DNA from: Asparagopsis taxiformis | Lineage: Eukaryota; Rhodophyta; Florideophyceae; Bonnemaisoniales; Bonnemaisoniaceae | Length of the DNA stretch: 64,000 nucleotides | Direction of reading: 5' to 3' | Assembly (NCBI GenBank): GCA_030407315.1 | Contig: JALQPE010002665.1 | Location: 1 to 64,000, forward strand | Shown: positions 1 to 11,272 of the stretch, piece after piece | How positions within the stretch are numbered: the first letter of the stretch is position 1 | Layout of the letters: each line of letters starts with the position of its first letter | Translations under genes and position numbers: made by a program | Notes under the pieces: generated by a model | The model's input: only the letters and a program-made list of their open reading frames with translations | What the model was told of the DNA's origin: nothing | The model's database searches: none

Positions 1-9
1 AGAGACCAG

Positions 10-665
10 TGTGGAACAACGTTAGTTCTAGATAGCTGGTACGAGCTACGGACACGCTGTCCTACGAAACGAAACGAGCAGTCCACCCGCTGGTGTTTGA
101 CTGTATTGTTTAGACGGTAGAAGGTAGAGTGGTTAGCGAGTAGACACGAGCGTCACGACGCAACAATCCACGCGAGGATTACGTTAGCAAACGAGGTGGT
201 ACGTCACTGGAGGCGCTCTCAACCAAGCCCGGAGGCACTACACGCAATCAGCCTTACGTGCGGCGATGGGTAGGGAGTACGCAGCTCGACGGAGACCGAA
301 GCCTCGTTAGGCAGAACGTAACGTAAAACGTAGAAGTCAGTCGTAGACTAGAGCCGTTGCTCGATCGTTGTCTTGTCCCCTTTCCCTCCCGGCACGATCC
401 AATACCTATATGGCCACGATGGCATCGCTTTACAGTGTAAACACTGTTCGTAACGTCCCGAATGGGAAAGGACCTTGTGGGTCACACGTAGGGACCCGTT
501 GGTCCGTGGCCGTTGCCAGTACGTTCGTTGCACACGTGTGCCGGTTGCGCGCGCGCATGCGCCAGCAATGTTCGTGGCATTGCTGTCGCCGGTCGTGTCC
601 GCCGAGATTCGAATTCCGCGGAAAAACGTAATATTTTGCAATTCGGAATTGCCACGTATACTACA
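10..665. repeat. LTR, family A, copy 1 (window edge)
   Basis: This block begins TGTGGAAC and ends TATACTACA, so it has TG...CA termini, and it matches the block at 5706-6378 over its whole length with scattered substitutions and indels. The second copy is flanked by a perfect 5-bp duplication, which identifies the family as an LTR. Here the flanks differ (ACCAG at 5-9, CACTT at 666-670), so this copy is probably one LTR of a longer element leaving the window on the left. On the minus strand the bases just outside read CTGGTCTCT, which could be the start of a TGG-type primer-binding site; that is inference. Confidence 0.7.
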
Positions 666-1034
666 CACTTAAACTCGTAGCTGCGAAGATGCTGCCTGTT
701 TATTGGTAAGGTGCGAAGCAGAACGACATTAATAGCCAACTAAGGACAGGTTGTCCTTGCGCGGCCGGCCGGCGGCCGCTCGCTCGCACGCAAAAGGGAA
801 ATATTTGGGAAAAGACTTTCGTCATAAAAAACCCAAAAAGGGGAAATAAAGGGAAATTCGTAGAATTCGCTACACGTGGCGCCGGGCTCGTAATCGCACG
901 CGTTCGCGCTGACGTGCCGTGACACGTAATAGTATCGCCACGCGTATGCTCGCTTACACTAACTAACTAAACGCGGATGCACGGGGGCTCAACTCGACCT
1001 ATCGCTCCACCCGCGTGCGCGCTCGCAACATAAA
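666..1034. other. No gene seen; GC-rich then purine-rich spacer
   Basis: No convincing reading frame. Around 750-785 there is a GC-rich run made of GGCC and GGCGGCCGC motifs. From about 790 to 860 the + strand is almost pure A/G, with AAAGGG-type repeats. No PBS or gag sequence was recognised, so the Copia remnant that follows is not visibly linked to the LTR at 10-665. Confidence 0.4.
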
Positions 1035-2816
1035 TTGCATCACAATTATGTCTATGTGTTCCGTGAAAGGATCAAACAATTCACTGGACCTCACCTCGTC
1101 GCCTCCATCGATGGCAAGTCAGTGCGCGTTCACATAGGAATACAACGGCCGCGACAATTTAATTTATCGCAGGTCAAACCAGCTGACAAAAGGCTTTCTA
1201 TCAGTGACCACAGCCTCAGTCATAATACAACACCAGAAGTTGCTAGCGTTCCGCTATCAGTGTACCACACAGAAGTTATTGAGATAGGCGATCCACGGGA
1301 AACGTTTTTCGATGAAGCAAAGCGTACTGAATTACTTGGACTCATCGACAAGGGCACGTTCAAGATCGTCAACAGGGCGGGGCTGCCCCTAATGGTGAAT
1401 ACCTGAACGTCATCCCCTGTCGCTTCGTCCTTAGCATCAAGCATCACAGTAGCGGGAAGAAGCTGAAGGCCAGGTTCGTGCTTGGTGGCCATCGCGACCG
1501 AGACCGTCACAAAATTTTGCACAACTCCACCACATTGAAGCAATCCTCAGTCCGAATAATCATATCCGTCGCGACCATTCTCGGCTTCCATATATGGTCA
1601 TCGGACGTGCGACAAGCGTACTTGCAATTCGGATCCGACCTTCAGAGGAAAGTATACATTAAGCCGGATATACTGTCGCTTAACGAGGATGAGCTACTCC
1701 AAGTAATCCTCCCCTTGTACGGACTCTCTGAGTCGGGCGACTATTGGAATGAAACACTAGCGAAACACCATATCAACGATCTATGCATGAATCGTTCAGC
1801 AGGAGACTTCTCGCTGTTCTATCGAAAAACCGGCGTCACCTTGGTCTCACTGTCCGGCTCCTATGTCGACGACATCCTTTAAGCCGGCACAGCGGATGAA
1901 AAGGAGAGATTACAGAATTCCATGAAGAGGAAATTCGAAATCAGTGTTGATAACACGGGCGAATTCATATTCACTGGTTTATTGTGCAGCAACCGGTAAC
2001 CCTACTCATAGATCGATTTCCCAATCACAATACATTTCCCGATTACGTTACGCACCTCCTGAGGCAACTTTGCCGACTTCCGGTCAATCAGGCAGAAACT
2101 GGCATGGGCGTCACACACCAGACCGGACGTTTCGTGTTTCTGTATCCATGCTGACGCAAGTCACTGAAGATTCGTTCACTCCGACTACGATATGCACAGT
2201 GAACAAGATCATTTCGCATCTCAAGGAGACATCCACCCTCTGTCTGAGGTATACCAAGTTGGATAAGAAAACGTTGCGCCTGCTCGCGTACGTTGACTCG
2301 AGCTTCAACAATTGTGCTGACAATAAGTCGCAACTCGGATTCATTATCTTGATGGCTGATGCGAGCAACAAGTGTTGCATACTGCATTTCGCTTCTCAGA
2401 AGAGCAAACGGGTTGCTCGATCAAGTATGGCGGCGGAGACCCTGGCATTCTCCAATGGATTTGATAACGCCCAATTACTGCGCCATGACCTACAATGCAT
2501 GCTTGGTATGGAATTACCGTTGATCATGGTCACCGATTCAAAGGCATTATTCGATGTGCTCACGCGTTCCAAACACACCACCGAAAAGAGGCTAATGATT
2601 GACATCTCGGCGGCTCGCGAAGCCTACGCAGACCATACGATATCCAATATCGCGTTGATAGCTTCGGAGGACAACCCCGCGGATGGCCTGACCAAGACGG
2701 AACCAAATCGAGCCCTATCTAACCTTATGAAAACCCAAAAGCTCTCTAGCCCTATCAGGCAGTATGTGATCGAATCTAGTATGAGCTATATGGTCTCCAA
2801 GAGGGGGAAGTGTTAA
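1035..2816 (+). pseudogene. Copia (Ty1-type) pol remnant: RT and RNase H
   Basis: Three open segments (1035-1406, 1478-1882, 1944-2816) read as the second half of a Copia pol. The reverse-transcriptase core is seen as KARFVLGGHRDRD, DVRQAYLQ, the YGLSESGDYWN region and the active site YVDD near 1865. RNase H follows with AYVDSSFN and SSMAAETLAFSNG, then EDNPADGLTK. A frameshift near 1385 and an in-frame TAA near 1880 break it, and another break lies near 1990. Gag, protease and integrase are missing. The family normally encodes all of these in one polyprotein of more than 1200 residues, so this is a 5'-deleted, dead copy. Confidence 0.85.
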
Positions 2817-3250
2817 TAGTGGAAAGTTGTCAACCTTGTTGCGTACACAGAGGCTCTCACGTGTACCCGTGGCACCCTTGTCAACTTGCGACGGATGTGG
2901 ACATCCTCACATCCGACAGTCGACCATATAGCCCCCACTCATGACAAGACATCATAGTATCGTGACTGTCTTTGCGAGCTCACCGACTGTCTCGGCGAGA
3001 TCGAGGACAGAACTCAACCCCAAGGTGTATATGAACCACTTAGGCAATCTAGAGAAAAAAACAACGACATAACATCAAAAAATTTTTAGTTCGTCCTACA
3101 ACGACAGAGGAATCCCTCAACCAACATTGAAGACCCCGGCTTCCGTGCAACGAAGCCACAAAAAAACCACCGCTACAAACTTAGGTTTGTAGCCACCCAT
3201 GCTAGTGGAAGCGTATACGCTATGCTATAGCACGTTCCACCAGCAAAAAC
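2810..3250 (+). repeat. Putative 3' LTR of the Copia remnant
   Basis: Right after the pol remnant a purine run (GAGGGGGAAG, ending 2809) is followed by TGTTAATAGTGG, the usual PPT-then-TG layout of a 3' LTR. The right end is not defined, because no second LTR of this family is in the window. The block contains perfect or near-perfect hairpins: 2892-2915, 3172-3193 (GCTACAAAC...GTTTGTAGC) and 3201-3244. The LTR call rests on position and the TG start only. Confidence 0.4.
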
Positions 3251-4860
3251 ACACTTGATCACACAGTGACTGTCAAGTCACCCTCAGTACTCTATCAGTA
3301 GCGCACTCTCTAGGATATCTTTCTTCTGGGGAGGGATGGTGAACATGACTGAACATGTTGCCGAATTACAGTAGGTTTAGTTCACAGAGATAAAGTTCAA
3401 CTAAGTGAAAGCTTTTCCCAAAAGTAGTCAGGACGGTTCCCTTCTTTTCCAAAGCGTGACATATTAGTGCATTAGACACCTGTCTTGCTATCCGCACAGA
3501 AATATGCACGCAGCCGAGGCTGCTATCTAAACCTGTACTTTATTTCAATCCATGCAAAGTGGAATCAAATAATCGCGCTGCATAGAGAAGCTTCAGAGGT
3601 AAGCTGAGATATACGAAAAGCAATCAGCTTTCACCTATTCATCGTGCCCGCATCACTTCAAAGTGGCCCCAATACTTATCCGAGGAACGCAACACAGCTG
3701 CTATCTCGGCGTTTAGATAGAGGGAGATTGAGATAACTCCCTTCAAACATTTCAATTGGATGAACGGTGAGTCGTCAAAGGACGGAATGGGAATTTCTCT
3801 CTGGCGTATTCTCGCTCGCATTGTGGGTTACTGATCTAGCTTCAATCTTTTGCAAAGTGGCGAATCTCATGGTCTCAGGAGAGGAATGTAAGCATGAACA
3901 TTACAATGGTCGCTTCAATCTAATATGAAGCACTAAAACTCGATCTGCACTTACGTCATCAATGGTTGCGAACGGAAGATTCTTTTTGTTCTAAATTTTG
4001 CTGTGTATTCATGATGGTAGAATAGAGTAGACGTGTGCTGGTACCCGAGCACGGAAGCGCAGTTTGACTCTCAAGAAATGCATGTTGTAGATGGGTAAAA
4101 GTGAAATAACACACGCTGTGCGATTATATTCATGGTAGTATTCATGAGATATCAATCCATACCTGTTTACACGCAAAAGTGTATACACATGCATTAAAAC
4201 TGAAGTTCTTTTCTTGTTTCGAATTGAGCCTGTCGTACTTGCTTTGGGAAGGGAGCTTCTGTAGGTACCCATGGGAGAAATTGGACAGCAGGATACTATC
4301 AGCAGATTCTTCTTCCATCATGGGTCATGATGAAAGTATTGTTATGTATGACGCGTGTATGAGCGTATACATTATCTCTCGCACCTGATACGCATCGTTC
4401 ACTGCACCCGGTGCTGGCGGCAGCCGAGTCATATATTTCAGCCTTGCAATTAGAAATCTTCCTTGAGTTTGGGCTTTGCTCTCTACAGAATCACAAAATG
4501 GTTGAAAGTTAGTATCCCAGTCATGGAAACAGAGAATAATTTCATACCTGAGGGCATGGTACTCTGGCTTGTGGTGTACAGAATGGAAACTAGTTCAAAT
4601 AGTATGGTAAATAATGCTTCGTCGCTGACTCTGCACCAGCAAATGGTAACAGTTTGATGCATGGTTTATTGGAGCTCGTTTTCTGTGGGCGGCTCATGGA
4701 AACGTGATTTGCGAACAGGGAAGAGCTTCTCCATTGATCGATGGCATGATGCTGGAGACTTACCAGTTTCTCATAGGTAGCAAAGGGTCTGATTTGGTGG
4801 ATGGATCAATCCTGTGGGCACCCGATCGAGTTTCCACAGCAAATGATCAATACTGAAACT
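3251..4860. other. No recognisable gene
   Basis: Only short frames of 60-87 codons without family features. No repeat shared with the rest of the window was seen. It may be host intergenic DNA or very old transposon debris. Confidence 0.35.
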
Positions 4861-4868
4861 GTTCATAA

Positions 4869-5329
4869 GACAGCTGTCCTCAGAGTTTTCAGAGATTTTT
4901 TGTATTTCGTCACAGTTTTTCTATTTGGAGCTGAGTTGACCAATCTGAATCCAGAAAATCACCTTACGAGCGATTTATGTCATTCGAATAAGTTCATTTA
5001 TATTCATCTCTAGCCAAATTACTTTGGAACCCCGCTCTAAACATTGTGGCTGTGGTGAAATCCAACCAAGTGGTTAGTCACACCCGATCCTACGCCAGTC
5101 TCCTTGGCAATTACTAAGTTAAGAGTGGTGAACAATGCTACGTTGGTATCATAGCAATTCTCAGCGTGATGACTACCCATGTGATGTCCTAAGAGACAGC
5201 TGTCCCGGAAATGTAATTCATACTCCTGAGAAATTTCAGAAACATGACAGTGGTGGTTGCGAAAAGGACAAATGCCCATTACCATGGCTGACTAACAAAC
5301 TTTAGCGGTAGCATGTTGGGACAGCTGTC
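4869..5329. repeat. Three copies of palindrome GACAGCTGTC
   Basis: The 10-bp palindrome occurs at 4869-4878, 5195-5204 and 5320-5329. The first two also share flanking AAGA and CC. It contains the E-box CAGCTG. The last two copies lie in the decayed 3' part of the LINE; no function can be read from sequence. Confidence 0.5.
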
Positions 5330-8300
5330 AGTTAACCATTTTACATCTCTTTCCGAGAAAATATTTGATAGACTCTATTCTGTTCATCTGTCCAAAATTC
5401 TGATCCAGTCGAAACTCGAGTTCATAGATGGGCTGTGCGCATTGTGTATAGTTGCATCCGGAAGCATTTTCGTACTCTTGCCGCTGACGCAGGCGGTACT
5501 CTATTGATTGCCATGGAGATGATGCTCATCTGCACTTTCTCAAACGCCTGTTTAACTTCCTCATCCGGTGGTGTGATGTGATTGAATACTCCATGATGGG
5601 GTGACCAGTGCGGCACATATTCGTAACACCCGGTTCGTTCCCAGCCTATTGACTGACACTCCCAATCCTTTCAGGACTTCTGTGCACCGCATCGCTCTAG
5701 TGGATTGTGGAACGACGTAGCTCTAGAAGTTAGCTGGTACGAGCTATGGACACAGTGTCCTTCGAACGAACAACGAAACAGTACCACCTGCTGGTGTTTG
5801 ACTGTATTGGTAGCAAAGTAGAAAAGAATAGGATAGAGTAGGTTAGCAGGTAGACACGGCGTCACGACGGAACGTTCTACGCGTGGTTCACGTTTGCTAA
5901 ACGAGGTGGCACGTCCCGGAGGCGCTCTGAACCAAACCCGTGGGCACGACACGCGATCAGCCTCACGTGTGGCAATGGGCAGGGAGTGCGCAGCTCGACG
6001 GAAACGAAGCCTCGTTAGGCGAAAACGTAAAGCGAAAACGTAGAAGTCAGTCGTAGACTAGAGCACGTTGCCCGTTCGATGCTTGTCCCCTTTCCCTCCC
6101 GGCACGATGCCAATACCTATTTAGCCACAATGGCATCGCATTACAGTGTAAACACTGTTAGTAACGTCCCGAATGGGAAAGGACCTTTTGGGTCGCGCGT
6201 GTGGACCCGTTGGTCCGTTGGCCACGTGCCAGTTCGTTCGCTGCATACGTGTGCCGGATGCGCGCGTGCACGCGCCAGCAATGCTCGTAGATTGCTGTTA
6301 TCGCTCATGTCCGCCGAAATTCGAATTCCGCGGAAAACCGCAAATAAATGCAATTTCGGAATTGTCACGTATACTACATGGATCTCTCAATTGTGCCTCA
6401 CCCTGTTATTCTCGCTGCAGTTATGGTGACTCCCAGGTATGTTGTTTTCTGGACGTTCTTGATCTTTTCATCGGCTATGTGGACCTTTTATTCTTCACTT
6501 CCGCCTGCAAGTACCTCGCACTTGTGTGCGCTCCACTGCATACCCTGGTATTCGGCCCATCTTGTCGATTTTTCCAGAGCGGTTCTCATTGACTGGGCGT
6601 CTTTTGTGAGAATGATTACATCGTCGGCAAACACCACTATCCCAGTGGTCGCGTTAAAGTAGTTGTCAGTTGTGCCCAGGACGTAGTCTATGTAAGTGTC
6701 CATGTACTTATTAAAAAGTGTCGTGCTCGGCGGATCTCCTTGCGGTACTCCTTTCGATATTATTTTGTCTTCTGGTCGGCATTCGTGGTCGTCCCTGCTT
6801 TTGATCTGCATCGGTTGCAGTAAATATGCGGTTTGTTTCGCCAGTTCTTGTGGGATGCGCTCCTCTACTATCCGCATTAGGTTATCCCTTGGGACATTGT
6901 CATAAGCCTTCTTCAGGTCCAGGATGGCAGTGTATTTCATCCCCATTGCTCGCAGTTGTGATGTCCGCATGATGGCGGTTTCCGTGCTCATCTCTGCTCT
7001 GAATCCCACTTGGGCCGGCCGAAACTCGTACTCTTCGCGTAATTGCGTGTCTATGGCTTTGTCAACGATTTTCCTGAGCTGGGAGATTATCGATATTGGC
7101 CTGTAATTTGCAGGGTCTGCCATGTCCCCTTTCTTGTGTATTGGCACGACTATTGCCGTGCGCCACTGCCTGGGCATGTGGCGAAGTTCTCCACACTTGC
7201 GCCATACCTCCGTAATTATCTTGCTCATCAGGTCTGGTGCTGTTTTAAGGGCTTCTACGAAAACCCCGTCAGCTCCTTCGCTTTTTCCGTTCGGCGTGTC
7301 ACCGATTGCTTTCTTTATTCTCTGCTGCATCTGCTCGAGAGTCTTGAACTTTTGCAAATCGGGTATGTGTCCGACACCTTCCTCCGTTGCTATGTGCTTT
7401 AAGAATTTGTCCATGTCCAGGGCTCCCCTTGTTGTTTCGATTGCATTTGCATCTTTCTGGCGCTGTCTAGCCTGTTTGGCGAAAAGGGAGATTGCTTCCC
7501 GGGTCGGTAGGGCGGCTACTTGCTCCATCTCACTGGTTCTTCTTCACATGCGTGTTTTGCGCACTTCTCTCTTGATTTCTTTGTTGACGGATCGGTATTG
7601 CTCCCATTTTTCAGTGTCTCCTGTACGCTGTGCATGTTTATACAGTTTTGATCTCAGTCTCGCCTTTCGTCTAAGGCTATTGGACCATCCTGGGTTTGGC
7701 GGTTTTCTAGTCCATCTCCTCCTTCCATTCCACGGTTGTAAGATTGTTTCAACCATTTTGTCAAGACACTCTTCCAACTCTTTCGCGCTTGCACACTCTT
7801 TCACATTTCTTGTCAACCTCGGCATTTCGGTTTCATACCATTGTCTCGCTTTGTCCAGAGTGTTTGGGTCCATTCTTCTTGCGTGGGATATTCTTCTTGG
7901 TCTGGCGTTCACTTCTATAGTTCCGCTCGTGTTGCGCAGTTCGGTCTTGATCGGTTCGTGGTCGCTCGTGCCGCCCCATTCACCATGGCACACTATCGGT
8001 AGGGAGGTTTCCACGTTTCGTGCTACTACCAAGTCGATGATGCTCGGTGAGGCTCTTCTGGTTGGGGGCGGGAAGTGTGTTGGGGTGCTCGGAGCCCGTA
8101 TTTTCCATCCCTTCTTCGTGGCCCATTTTCTCAGCGCCGAGCCCCTTCCATTACTTCTGATATCCCATGCTGTGTTTCTCGCATTCAGGTCACCGATGAC
8201 TATTGTCCGCCCTGTCGTTCTCTGCGCAACGATGTCCATTATTTTGTGGACATTTTCTGCTATCTCTGATGGAGATATGTATAGTCCGCATATGTTTGTT

Positions 8301-8611
8301 GTTCCAACATTGACAATGACCATTTGGAATGTTTCTCCTGCTATGCATACTATCATTTTGTACCGGATATGCGGTGCTATTGCCACGGCAACTCCACCCC
8401 TTCTTCTGTTGATTTGGTTTGGCAGTTGGGCTGGTGCACATTCGCTGATCCACTGTGGGATCTTGTCGCTCGGGTGTTGTAGTGTTTCCGTGAGTACTGC
8501 TACGTCAACGTGTTCTTCCGTTATCCATTCACGTATCGGTCCTTCCTTGTTCATTATTCCACGTACGTTGTACGTTCCTAATGTTACGTTGTTTTTGGTT
8601 ATTGCTGGCAT
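5037..8611 (-). pseudogene. LINE ORF2: EEP endonuclease plus reverse transcriptase, broken
   Basis: The N-terminal 355 residues (8611-7544) form an apurinic-type endonuclease: TYNVRG near the start, TETLQH, GDLNARNTAWD, SIIDLVVA and the terminal GGTSDHEP motif are all present. An in-frame TGA at 7546-7544 separates it from the reverse transcriptase (7528-6488), which shows IVVPIHKKGD, NYRPISI, LDLKKAYD, KGVPQGDPPS and the active site FADD. A frameshift near 6488 and a TGA near 6407 follow. Beyond the LTR insertion the RT tail resumes (TRAMRCTEVLKGLG just below 5705) and continues, with further shifts, to a Cys/His-rich end at 5285-5037. The family makes target-primed cDNA copies; this one cannot make a full protein. 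Confidence 0.85.
5706..6378. mobile_element. Solo LTR, family A, TSD TGGAT
   Basis: A 673-bp block with termini TGTGG...TACTACA, homologous to 10-665 and flanked on both sides by TGGAT (5701-5705 and 6379-6383). There is no internal retrotransposon sequence, so it is a solo LTR left by LTR-LTR recombination. It sits inside the reverse-transcriptase region of the LINE; joining the flanks at one TGGAT restores the LINE reading direction and frame across the site. It is therefore younger than the LINE. Confidence 0.93.
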
Positions 8612-8644
8612 TGCAGGGGTTGGTTCGGCGTTCCAGTCTCCCCT

Positions 8645-10991
8645 CTATCTTGTGTCTCTATTGAGATATCCATTGGCGTCATTTTTCCTCTTGTCCTTTT
8701 CTCTCGTTTGCGCTTGTTCAAGCGGTGTCATCGCTGTGCCATTTCTATTCACGATTTCATCCGTGTTCATTCCGGCCTTTGGGAACTTCTGTCCTTGTGT
8801 AGCCATCGTGGGGGAGCATGTGGTATCCACCGTGTCCATTGCCACTACCACCTTTCTTGTCCTGTCAAGCTCCCTGTCTGCTGTGTTGTTTTTAATGTTC
8901 CCATTGGCTTCTCCGGCCTCAGTGTCACTGGCCGGTGTGCTGTTTTCGAGCTCTTTCATATTTTCTTCGGTCTTGTGGAGTGTGGTGCTGTACCAGCTCC
9001 TAGCCCATTCATTTGTGGTAGTGGCTATGCAGTGTTGCATCCGCCGCTTCAGCTGCATGAGATTTGCTCTCTTTCTATCTGTCTCGCTGCTTTGCTCTTT
9101 GTTTTTCTTAAGGGCGTTCCCCATTACATCAAACCCTTCCCAAGTGTGGATATTGAGGAGCCTGAGGGTGTCCAGGAGCTCTTCTTTCTTACTAGCTGTG
9201 GTGAGTATCTCCAGCACTGATCCTCCAATGAATGATAGCCCTAAGAGGGCTGCGCTGGGCACTGTGCGCTGAAGAAGTCTTCTGACTTGTCCTAGAGGGG
9301 CCCTTCTGATGTTCTTTACGTATACAGCCTCGATTTTCGGTGTCTTCCTGATGAGCATATTTGAGTCCCGGAGTGCTTTTATTTTTTCCTGGATCATTTC
9401 CCTCTTTTGCTGTGGTAGCTCTGCGATCGCGCGTTTTCTCGCGACTTCCACCCACGTTCTAGCTCCTTGGTTTTCTTTCCTTGGATCTTCCATTCCCCGT
9501 TCAGCGTCTCGGTTGGCTCTCGTGATGCCTGTTTGTTCAATTAGCTGCGTCACATTCTGTTTGATCTCTTCAGTTCTTGGTTCTTGTCCTGCTTGTTGCA
9601 TTTGTTCCAGCTTGTTCTTGAGCCATCTGTTCTGGTCTACCAACTCGTTGATTTTGGCTTGGTGTTGTGCTTCCATTTTGTCTATTTTTTCCGTTAGCTG
9701 TTCTATCCTTTTCGCCATCTTGTAGAATTCTTCTGTCGGTAATGTGACCGCTTCTTGCCCTTGCGGACGCGCGGTGCTCGCTCCTTCTGCTTCTCGAGTG
9801 TTGTTGACTGTTCTTTGTGATGTTCCAGCTGTTTCGCTTGTGAGTGGCAGGGTTTTCTTCGGCGTTGGTGTTCTGCTAGCTCTCCTTCGTGCTTTATCGT
9901 ATACACCGGTGCTCCGCCTGCGCGGTTTGTTCAGCGGCGTGACTCGTACTGGCGTCACTTTGTCTTCGACATGCTGTGTTCGTCCCTTGTTCGGTGTATT
10001 TTGTGCCATTGGTTCGGGAATGCTTCTGGCAATCGTTCTCCAGTCTCCTCCCAGGCTGGCTCTCACGGTTGTGTTCACCGCTGTTCCAATGACAACTTTC
10101 CTGCAGTTGTTGCAGCGCATAGCGACCCGTGAACTGTGAGGTGGAGGAGCTGCAACCCTCCTGCCTGCTTACATGTCATGCACTGGATTCTACTTCCGTA
10201 TTTCGTGAGGAGCTTGGCCATCTGTTTGGGACTGTCAAGTCCTTCAAGCCTCTCACGACTTTCTTCGATCCATTTCTCGGCTTTCATCAGTGCTATCACT
10301 ACAGTCGGGCTGTGCGTGTTCTTCTTCATGAGGTTCACTACTGCTACTCCCTTGTATGCCTTGCTACATGCTCTGCACCGCAGGCACGGCCCCCGGATTG
10401 GCTCTTCCTTGTTGAGCCCGTAAGGTCGTACTTGTCCCTGTTCTCTACAGTGTTCGCAAACGATGCTCGCGAGTGTATCGTTGTCTAGGCTCCAGGTGTG
10501 TATCGGTTGCACTGGCGTCTTCTCGGCTGCTTGTGGGTTCTTCTCAATCTCATCGGCTTCTTGCGCGTTTGCTTCGCGGTGTTCTGGGTGCGTTACCAGT
10601 CGATTATTTCCATCTGTGATGCCAGTTGGTGGTTCTCGGGCGCCACACCAGCCGCTCCTGTACTTTCACATCTTTCCGCGCTTGCCGATCGCTCGTTCTG
10701 CTTCTGCGTGCGCTGCAGATCGCGATTTACGCCGTCTTCTTCGTCGTCACCAAAGGTGCCGATCGTGCTTTGTGTCGATTCCCAGGGGCGCGCCGTGTTT
10801 GATCTCCCGGGCTTCCCGGGAGGTGTTTTCGTCTTCGGTATCTTATTGGCTGGCAGGAGTGCTGTGACCGTTGTGGCCTTGTCTCCTTCGCCTATAACGA
10901 TGCTTACAGGACCGTCGGCGTCGCGCATTGGACGTTTCCCGGATACCTGTGGGGCGGTCCCCGGGTCGGGAGGGACCGCCGGCGGTTTCAT
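8645..10991 (-). pseudogene. LINE ORF1: zinc-ribbon and coiled-coil protein, frameshifted
   Basis: Three open pieces (10991-10593, 10512-10075 and 10120-8645) join through frameshifts near 10595 and 10110. The first is Pro/Lys-rich. The second has paired CxxC motifs (CEHC, CLRC, RAC), and a further CMTC/CNNC pair spans the second shift; these look like zinc ribbons rather than the common CCHC knuckle. Further on a strong heptad segment (residues around EQLTEKIDKMEAQHQAKI) predicts a coiled coil, as in L1 ORF1 proteins, which bind element RNA as trimers. The C-terminal third is charged and unassigned. It is separated from ORF2 by about 33 nt. Confidence 0.7.
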
Positions 10992-11019
10992 AATGTTAGT
11001 TTTTTCGATATTTTTCAGC

Positions 11020-11099
11020 GGAAGCGTGGCCGAGTGGTCTAAGGCGCTAGTTTAAGGCACTAGTCTTTCGGGGCGTGAGTTCGAATCTCACCGCTTTCA
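11020..11099 (+). tRNA. tRNA-Leu (anticodon AAG)
   Basis: A full cloverleaf can be drawn. The acceptor arm pairs GGAAGCG (11020-11026) with CGCTTTC (11092-11098), with discriminator A at 11099. The anticodon stem CTAGT/ACTAG encloses the loop TTAAGGC, giving anticodon AAG. There is a long class II variable arm, and the T arm is GTGAG-TTCGAAT-CTCAC. The A box (TGGCCGAGTGGT) and B box (GTTCGAATC) are intact. A T6 run at 11111-11116 is a good Pol III terminator. No intron is present. A LINE begins just upstream on the other strand. Confidence 0.96.
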
Positions 11100-11110
11100 T
11101 CGGTTCAGAA

Positions 11111-11116
11111 TTTTTT
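11111..11116 (+). terminator. Pol III terminator of tRNA-Leu
   Basis: TTTTTT, 12 nt after the discriminator base; a second T-run follows at 11120-11124. Confidence 0.75.
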
Positions 11117-11272
11117 GAATTTTTCCCTACAGCATCGATCTCTGTAGACACACGGTCGTGAAGGCCAGTCACAGTACTGCAGCCTATGAGAGAATACGAA
11201 TCATAAATCCCTAACTCTTTATACTGCTGAAGGCGTCACGTTACGTTACGAACGTATCAAGAACAAAATGAT

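Larger units (their letters stand above)
5037..10991 (-). mobile_element. Decayed LINE (non-LTR) retroelement, nested solo LTR, 5' end next to tRNA-Leu
   Basis: On the minus strand the element reads, 5' to 3', ORF1 (10991-8645), then ORF2 with an endonuclease/exonuclease/phosphatase domain and reverse transcriptase (8611 down to about 5037). The 3' end is uncertain; no poly(A) tract was located. A solo LTR at 5706-6378 lies inside ORF2 and, when skipped together with one target duplication, the RT reading continues. Several frameshifts and stops show that the element is dead. Its first ATG lies 28 bp upstream of the tRNA gene at 11020, so hardly any 5' UTR separates the two. That layout recalls tRNA-targeting LINEs such as Dictyostelium TRE elements, but one copy cannot prove targeting. 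Confidence 0.85.

Noticed and set aside
5671..6429. Several 75-116 codon frames inside LTR family A
   Set aside because: Different frames are open in the two LTR copies, and none is shared at full length.
7122..9272. Long plus-strand frame of 716 codons
   Set aside because: It is the antisense of the LINE endonuclease and RT; the minus strand shows all catalytic motifs, and the plus-strand product is a featureless hydrophobic, Ser-rich shadow.
10498..11055. Plus-strand frame of 185 codons upstream of and into the tRNA
   Set aside because: It ends with SVAEWSKALV, the usual translation of a tRNA-Leu/Ser 5' half, and is antisense to LINE ORF1.
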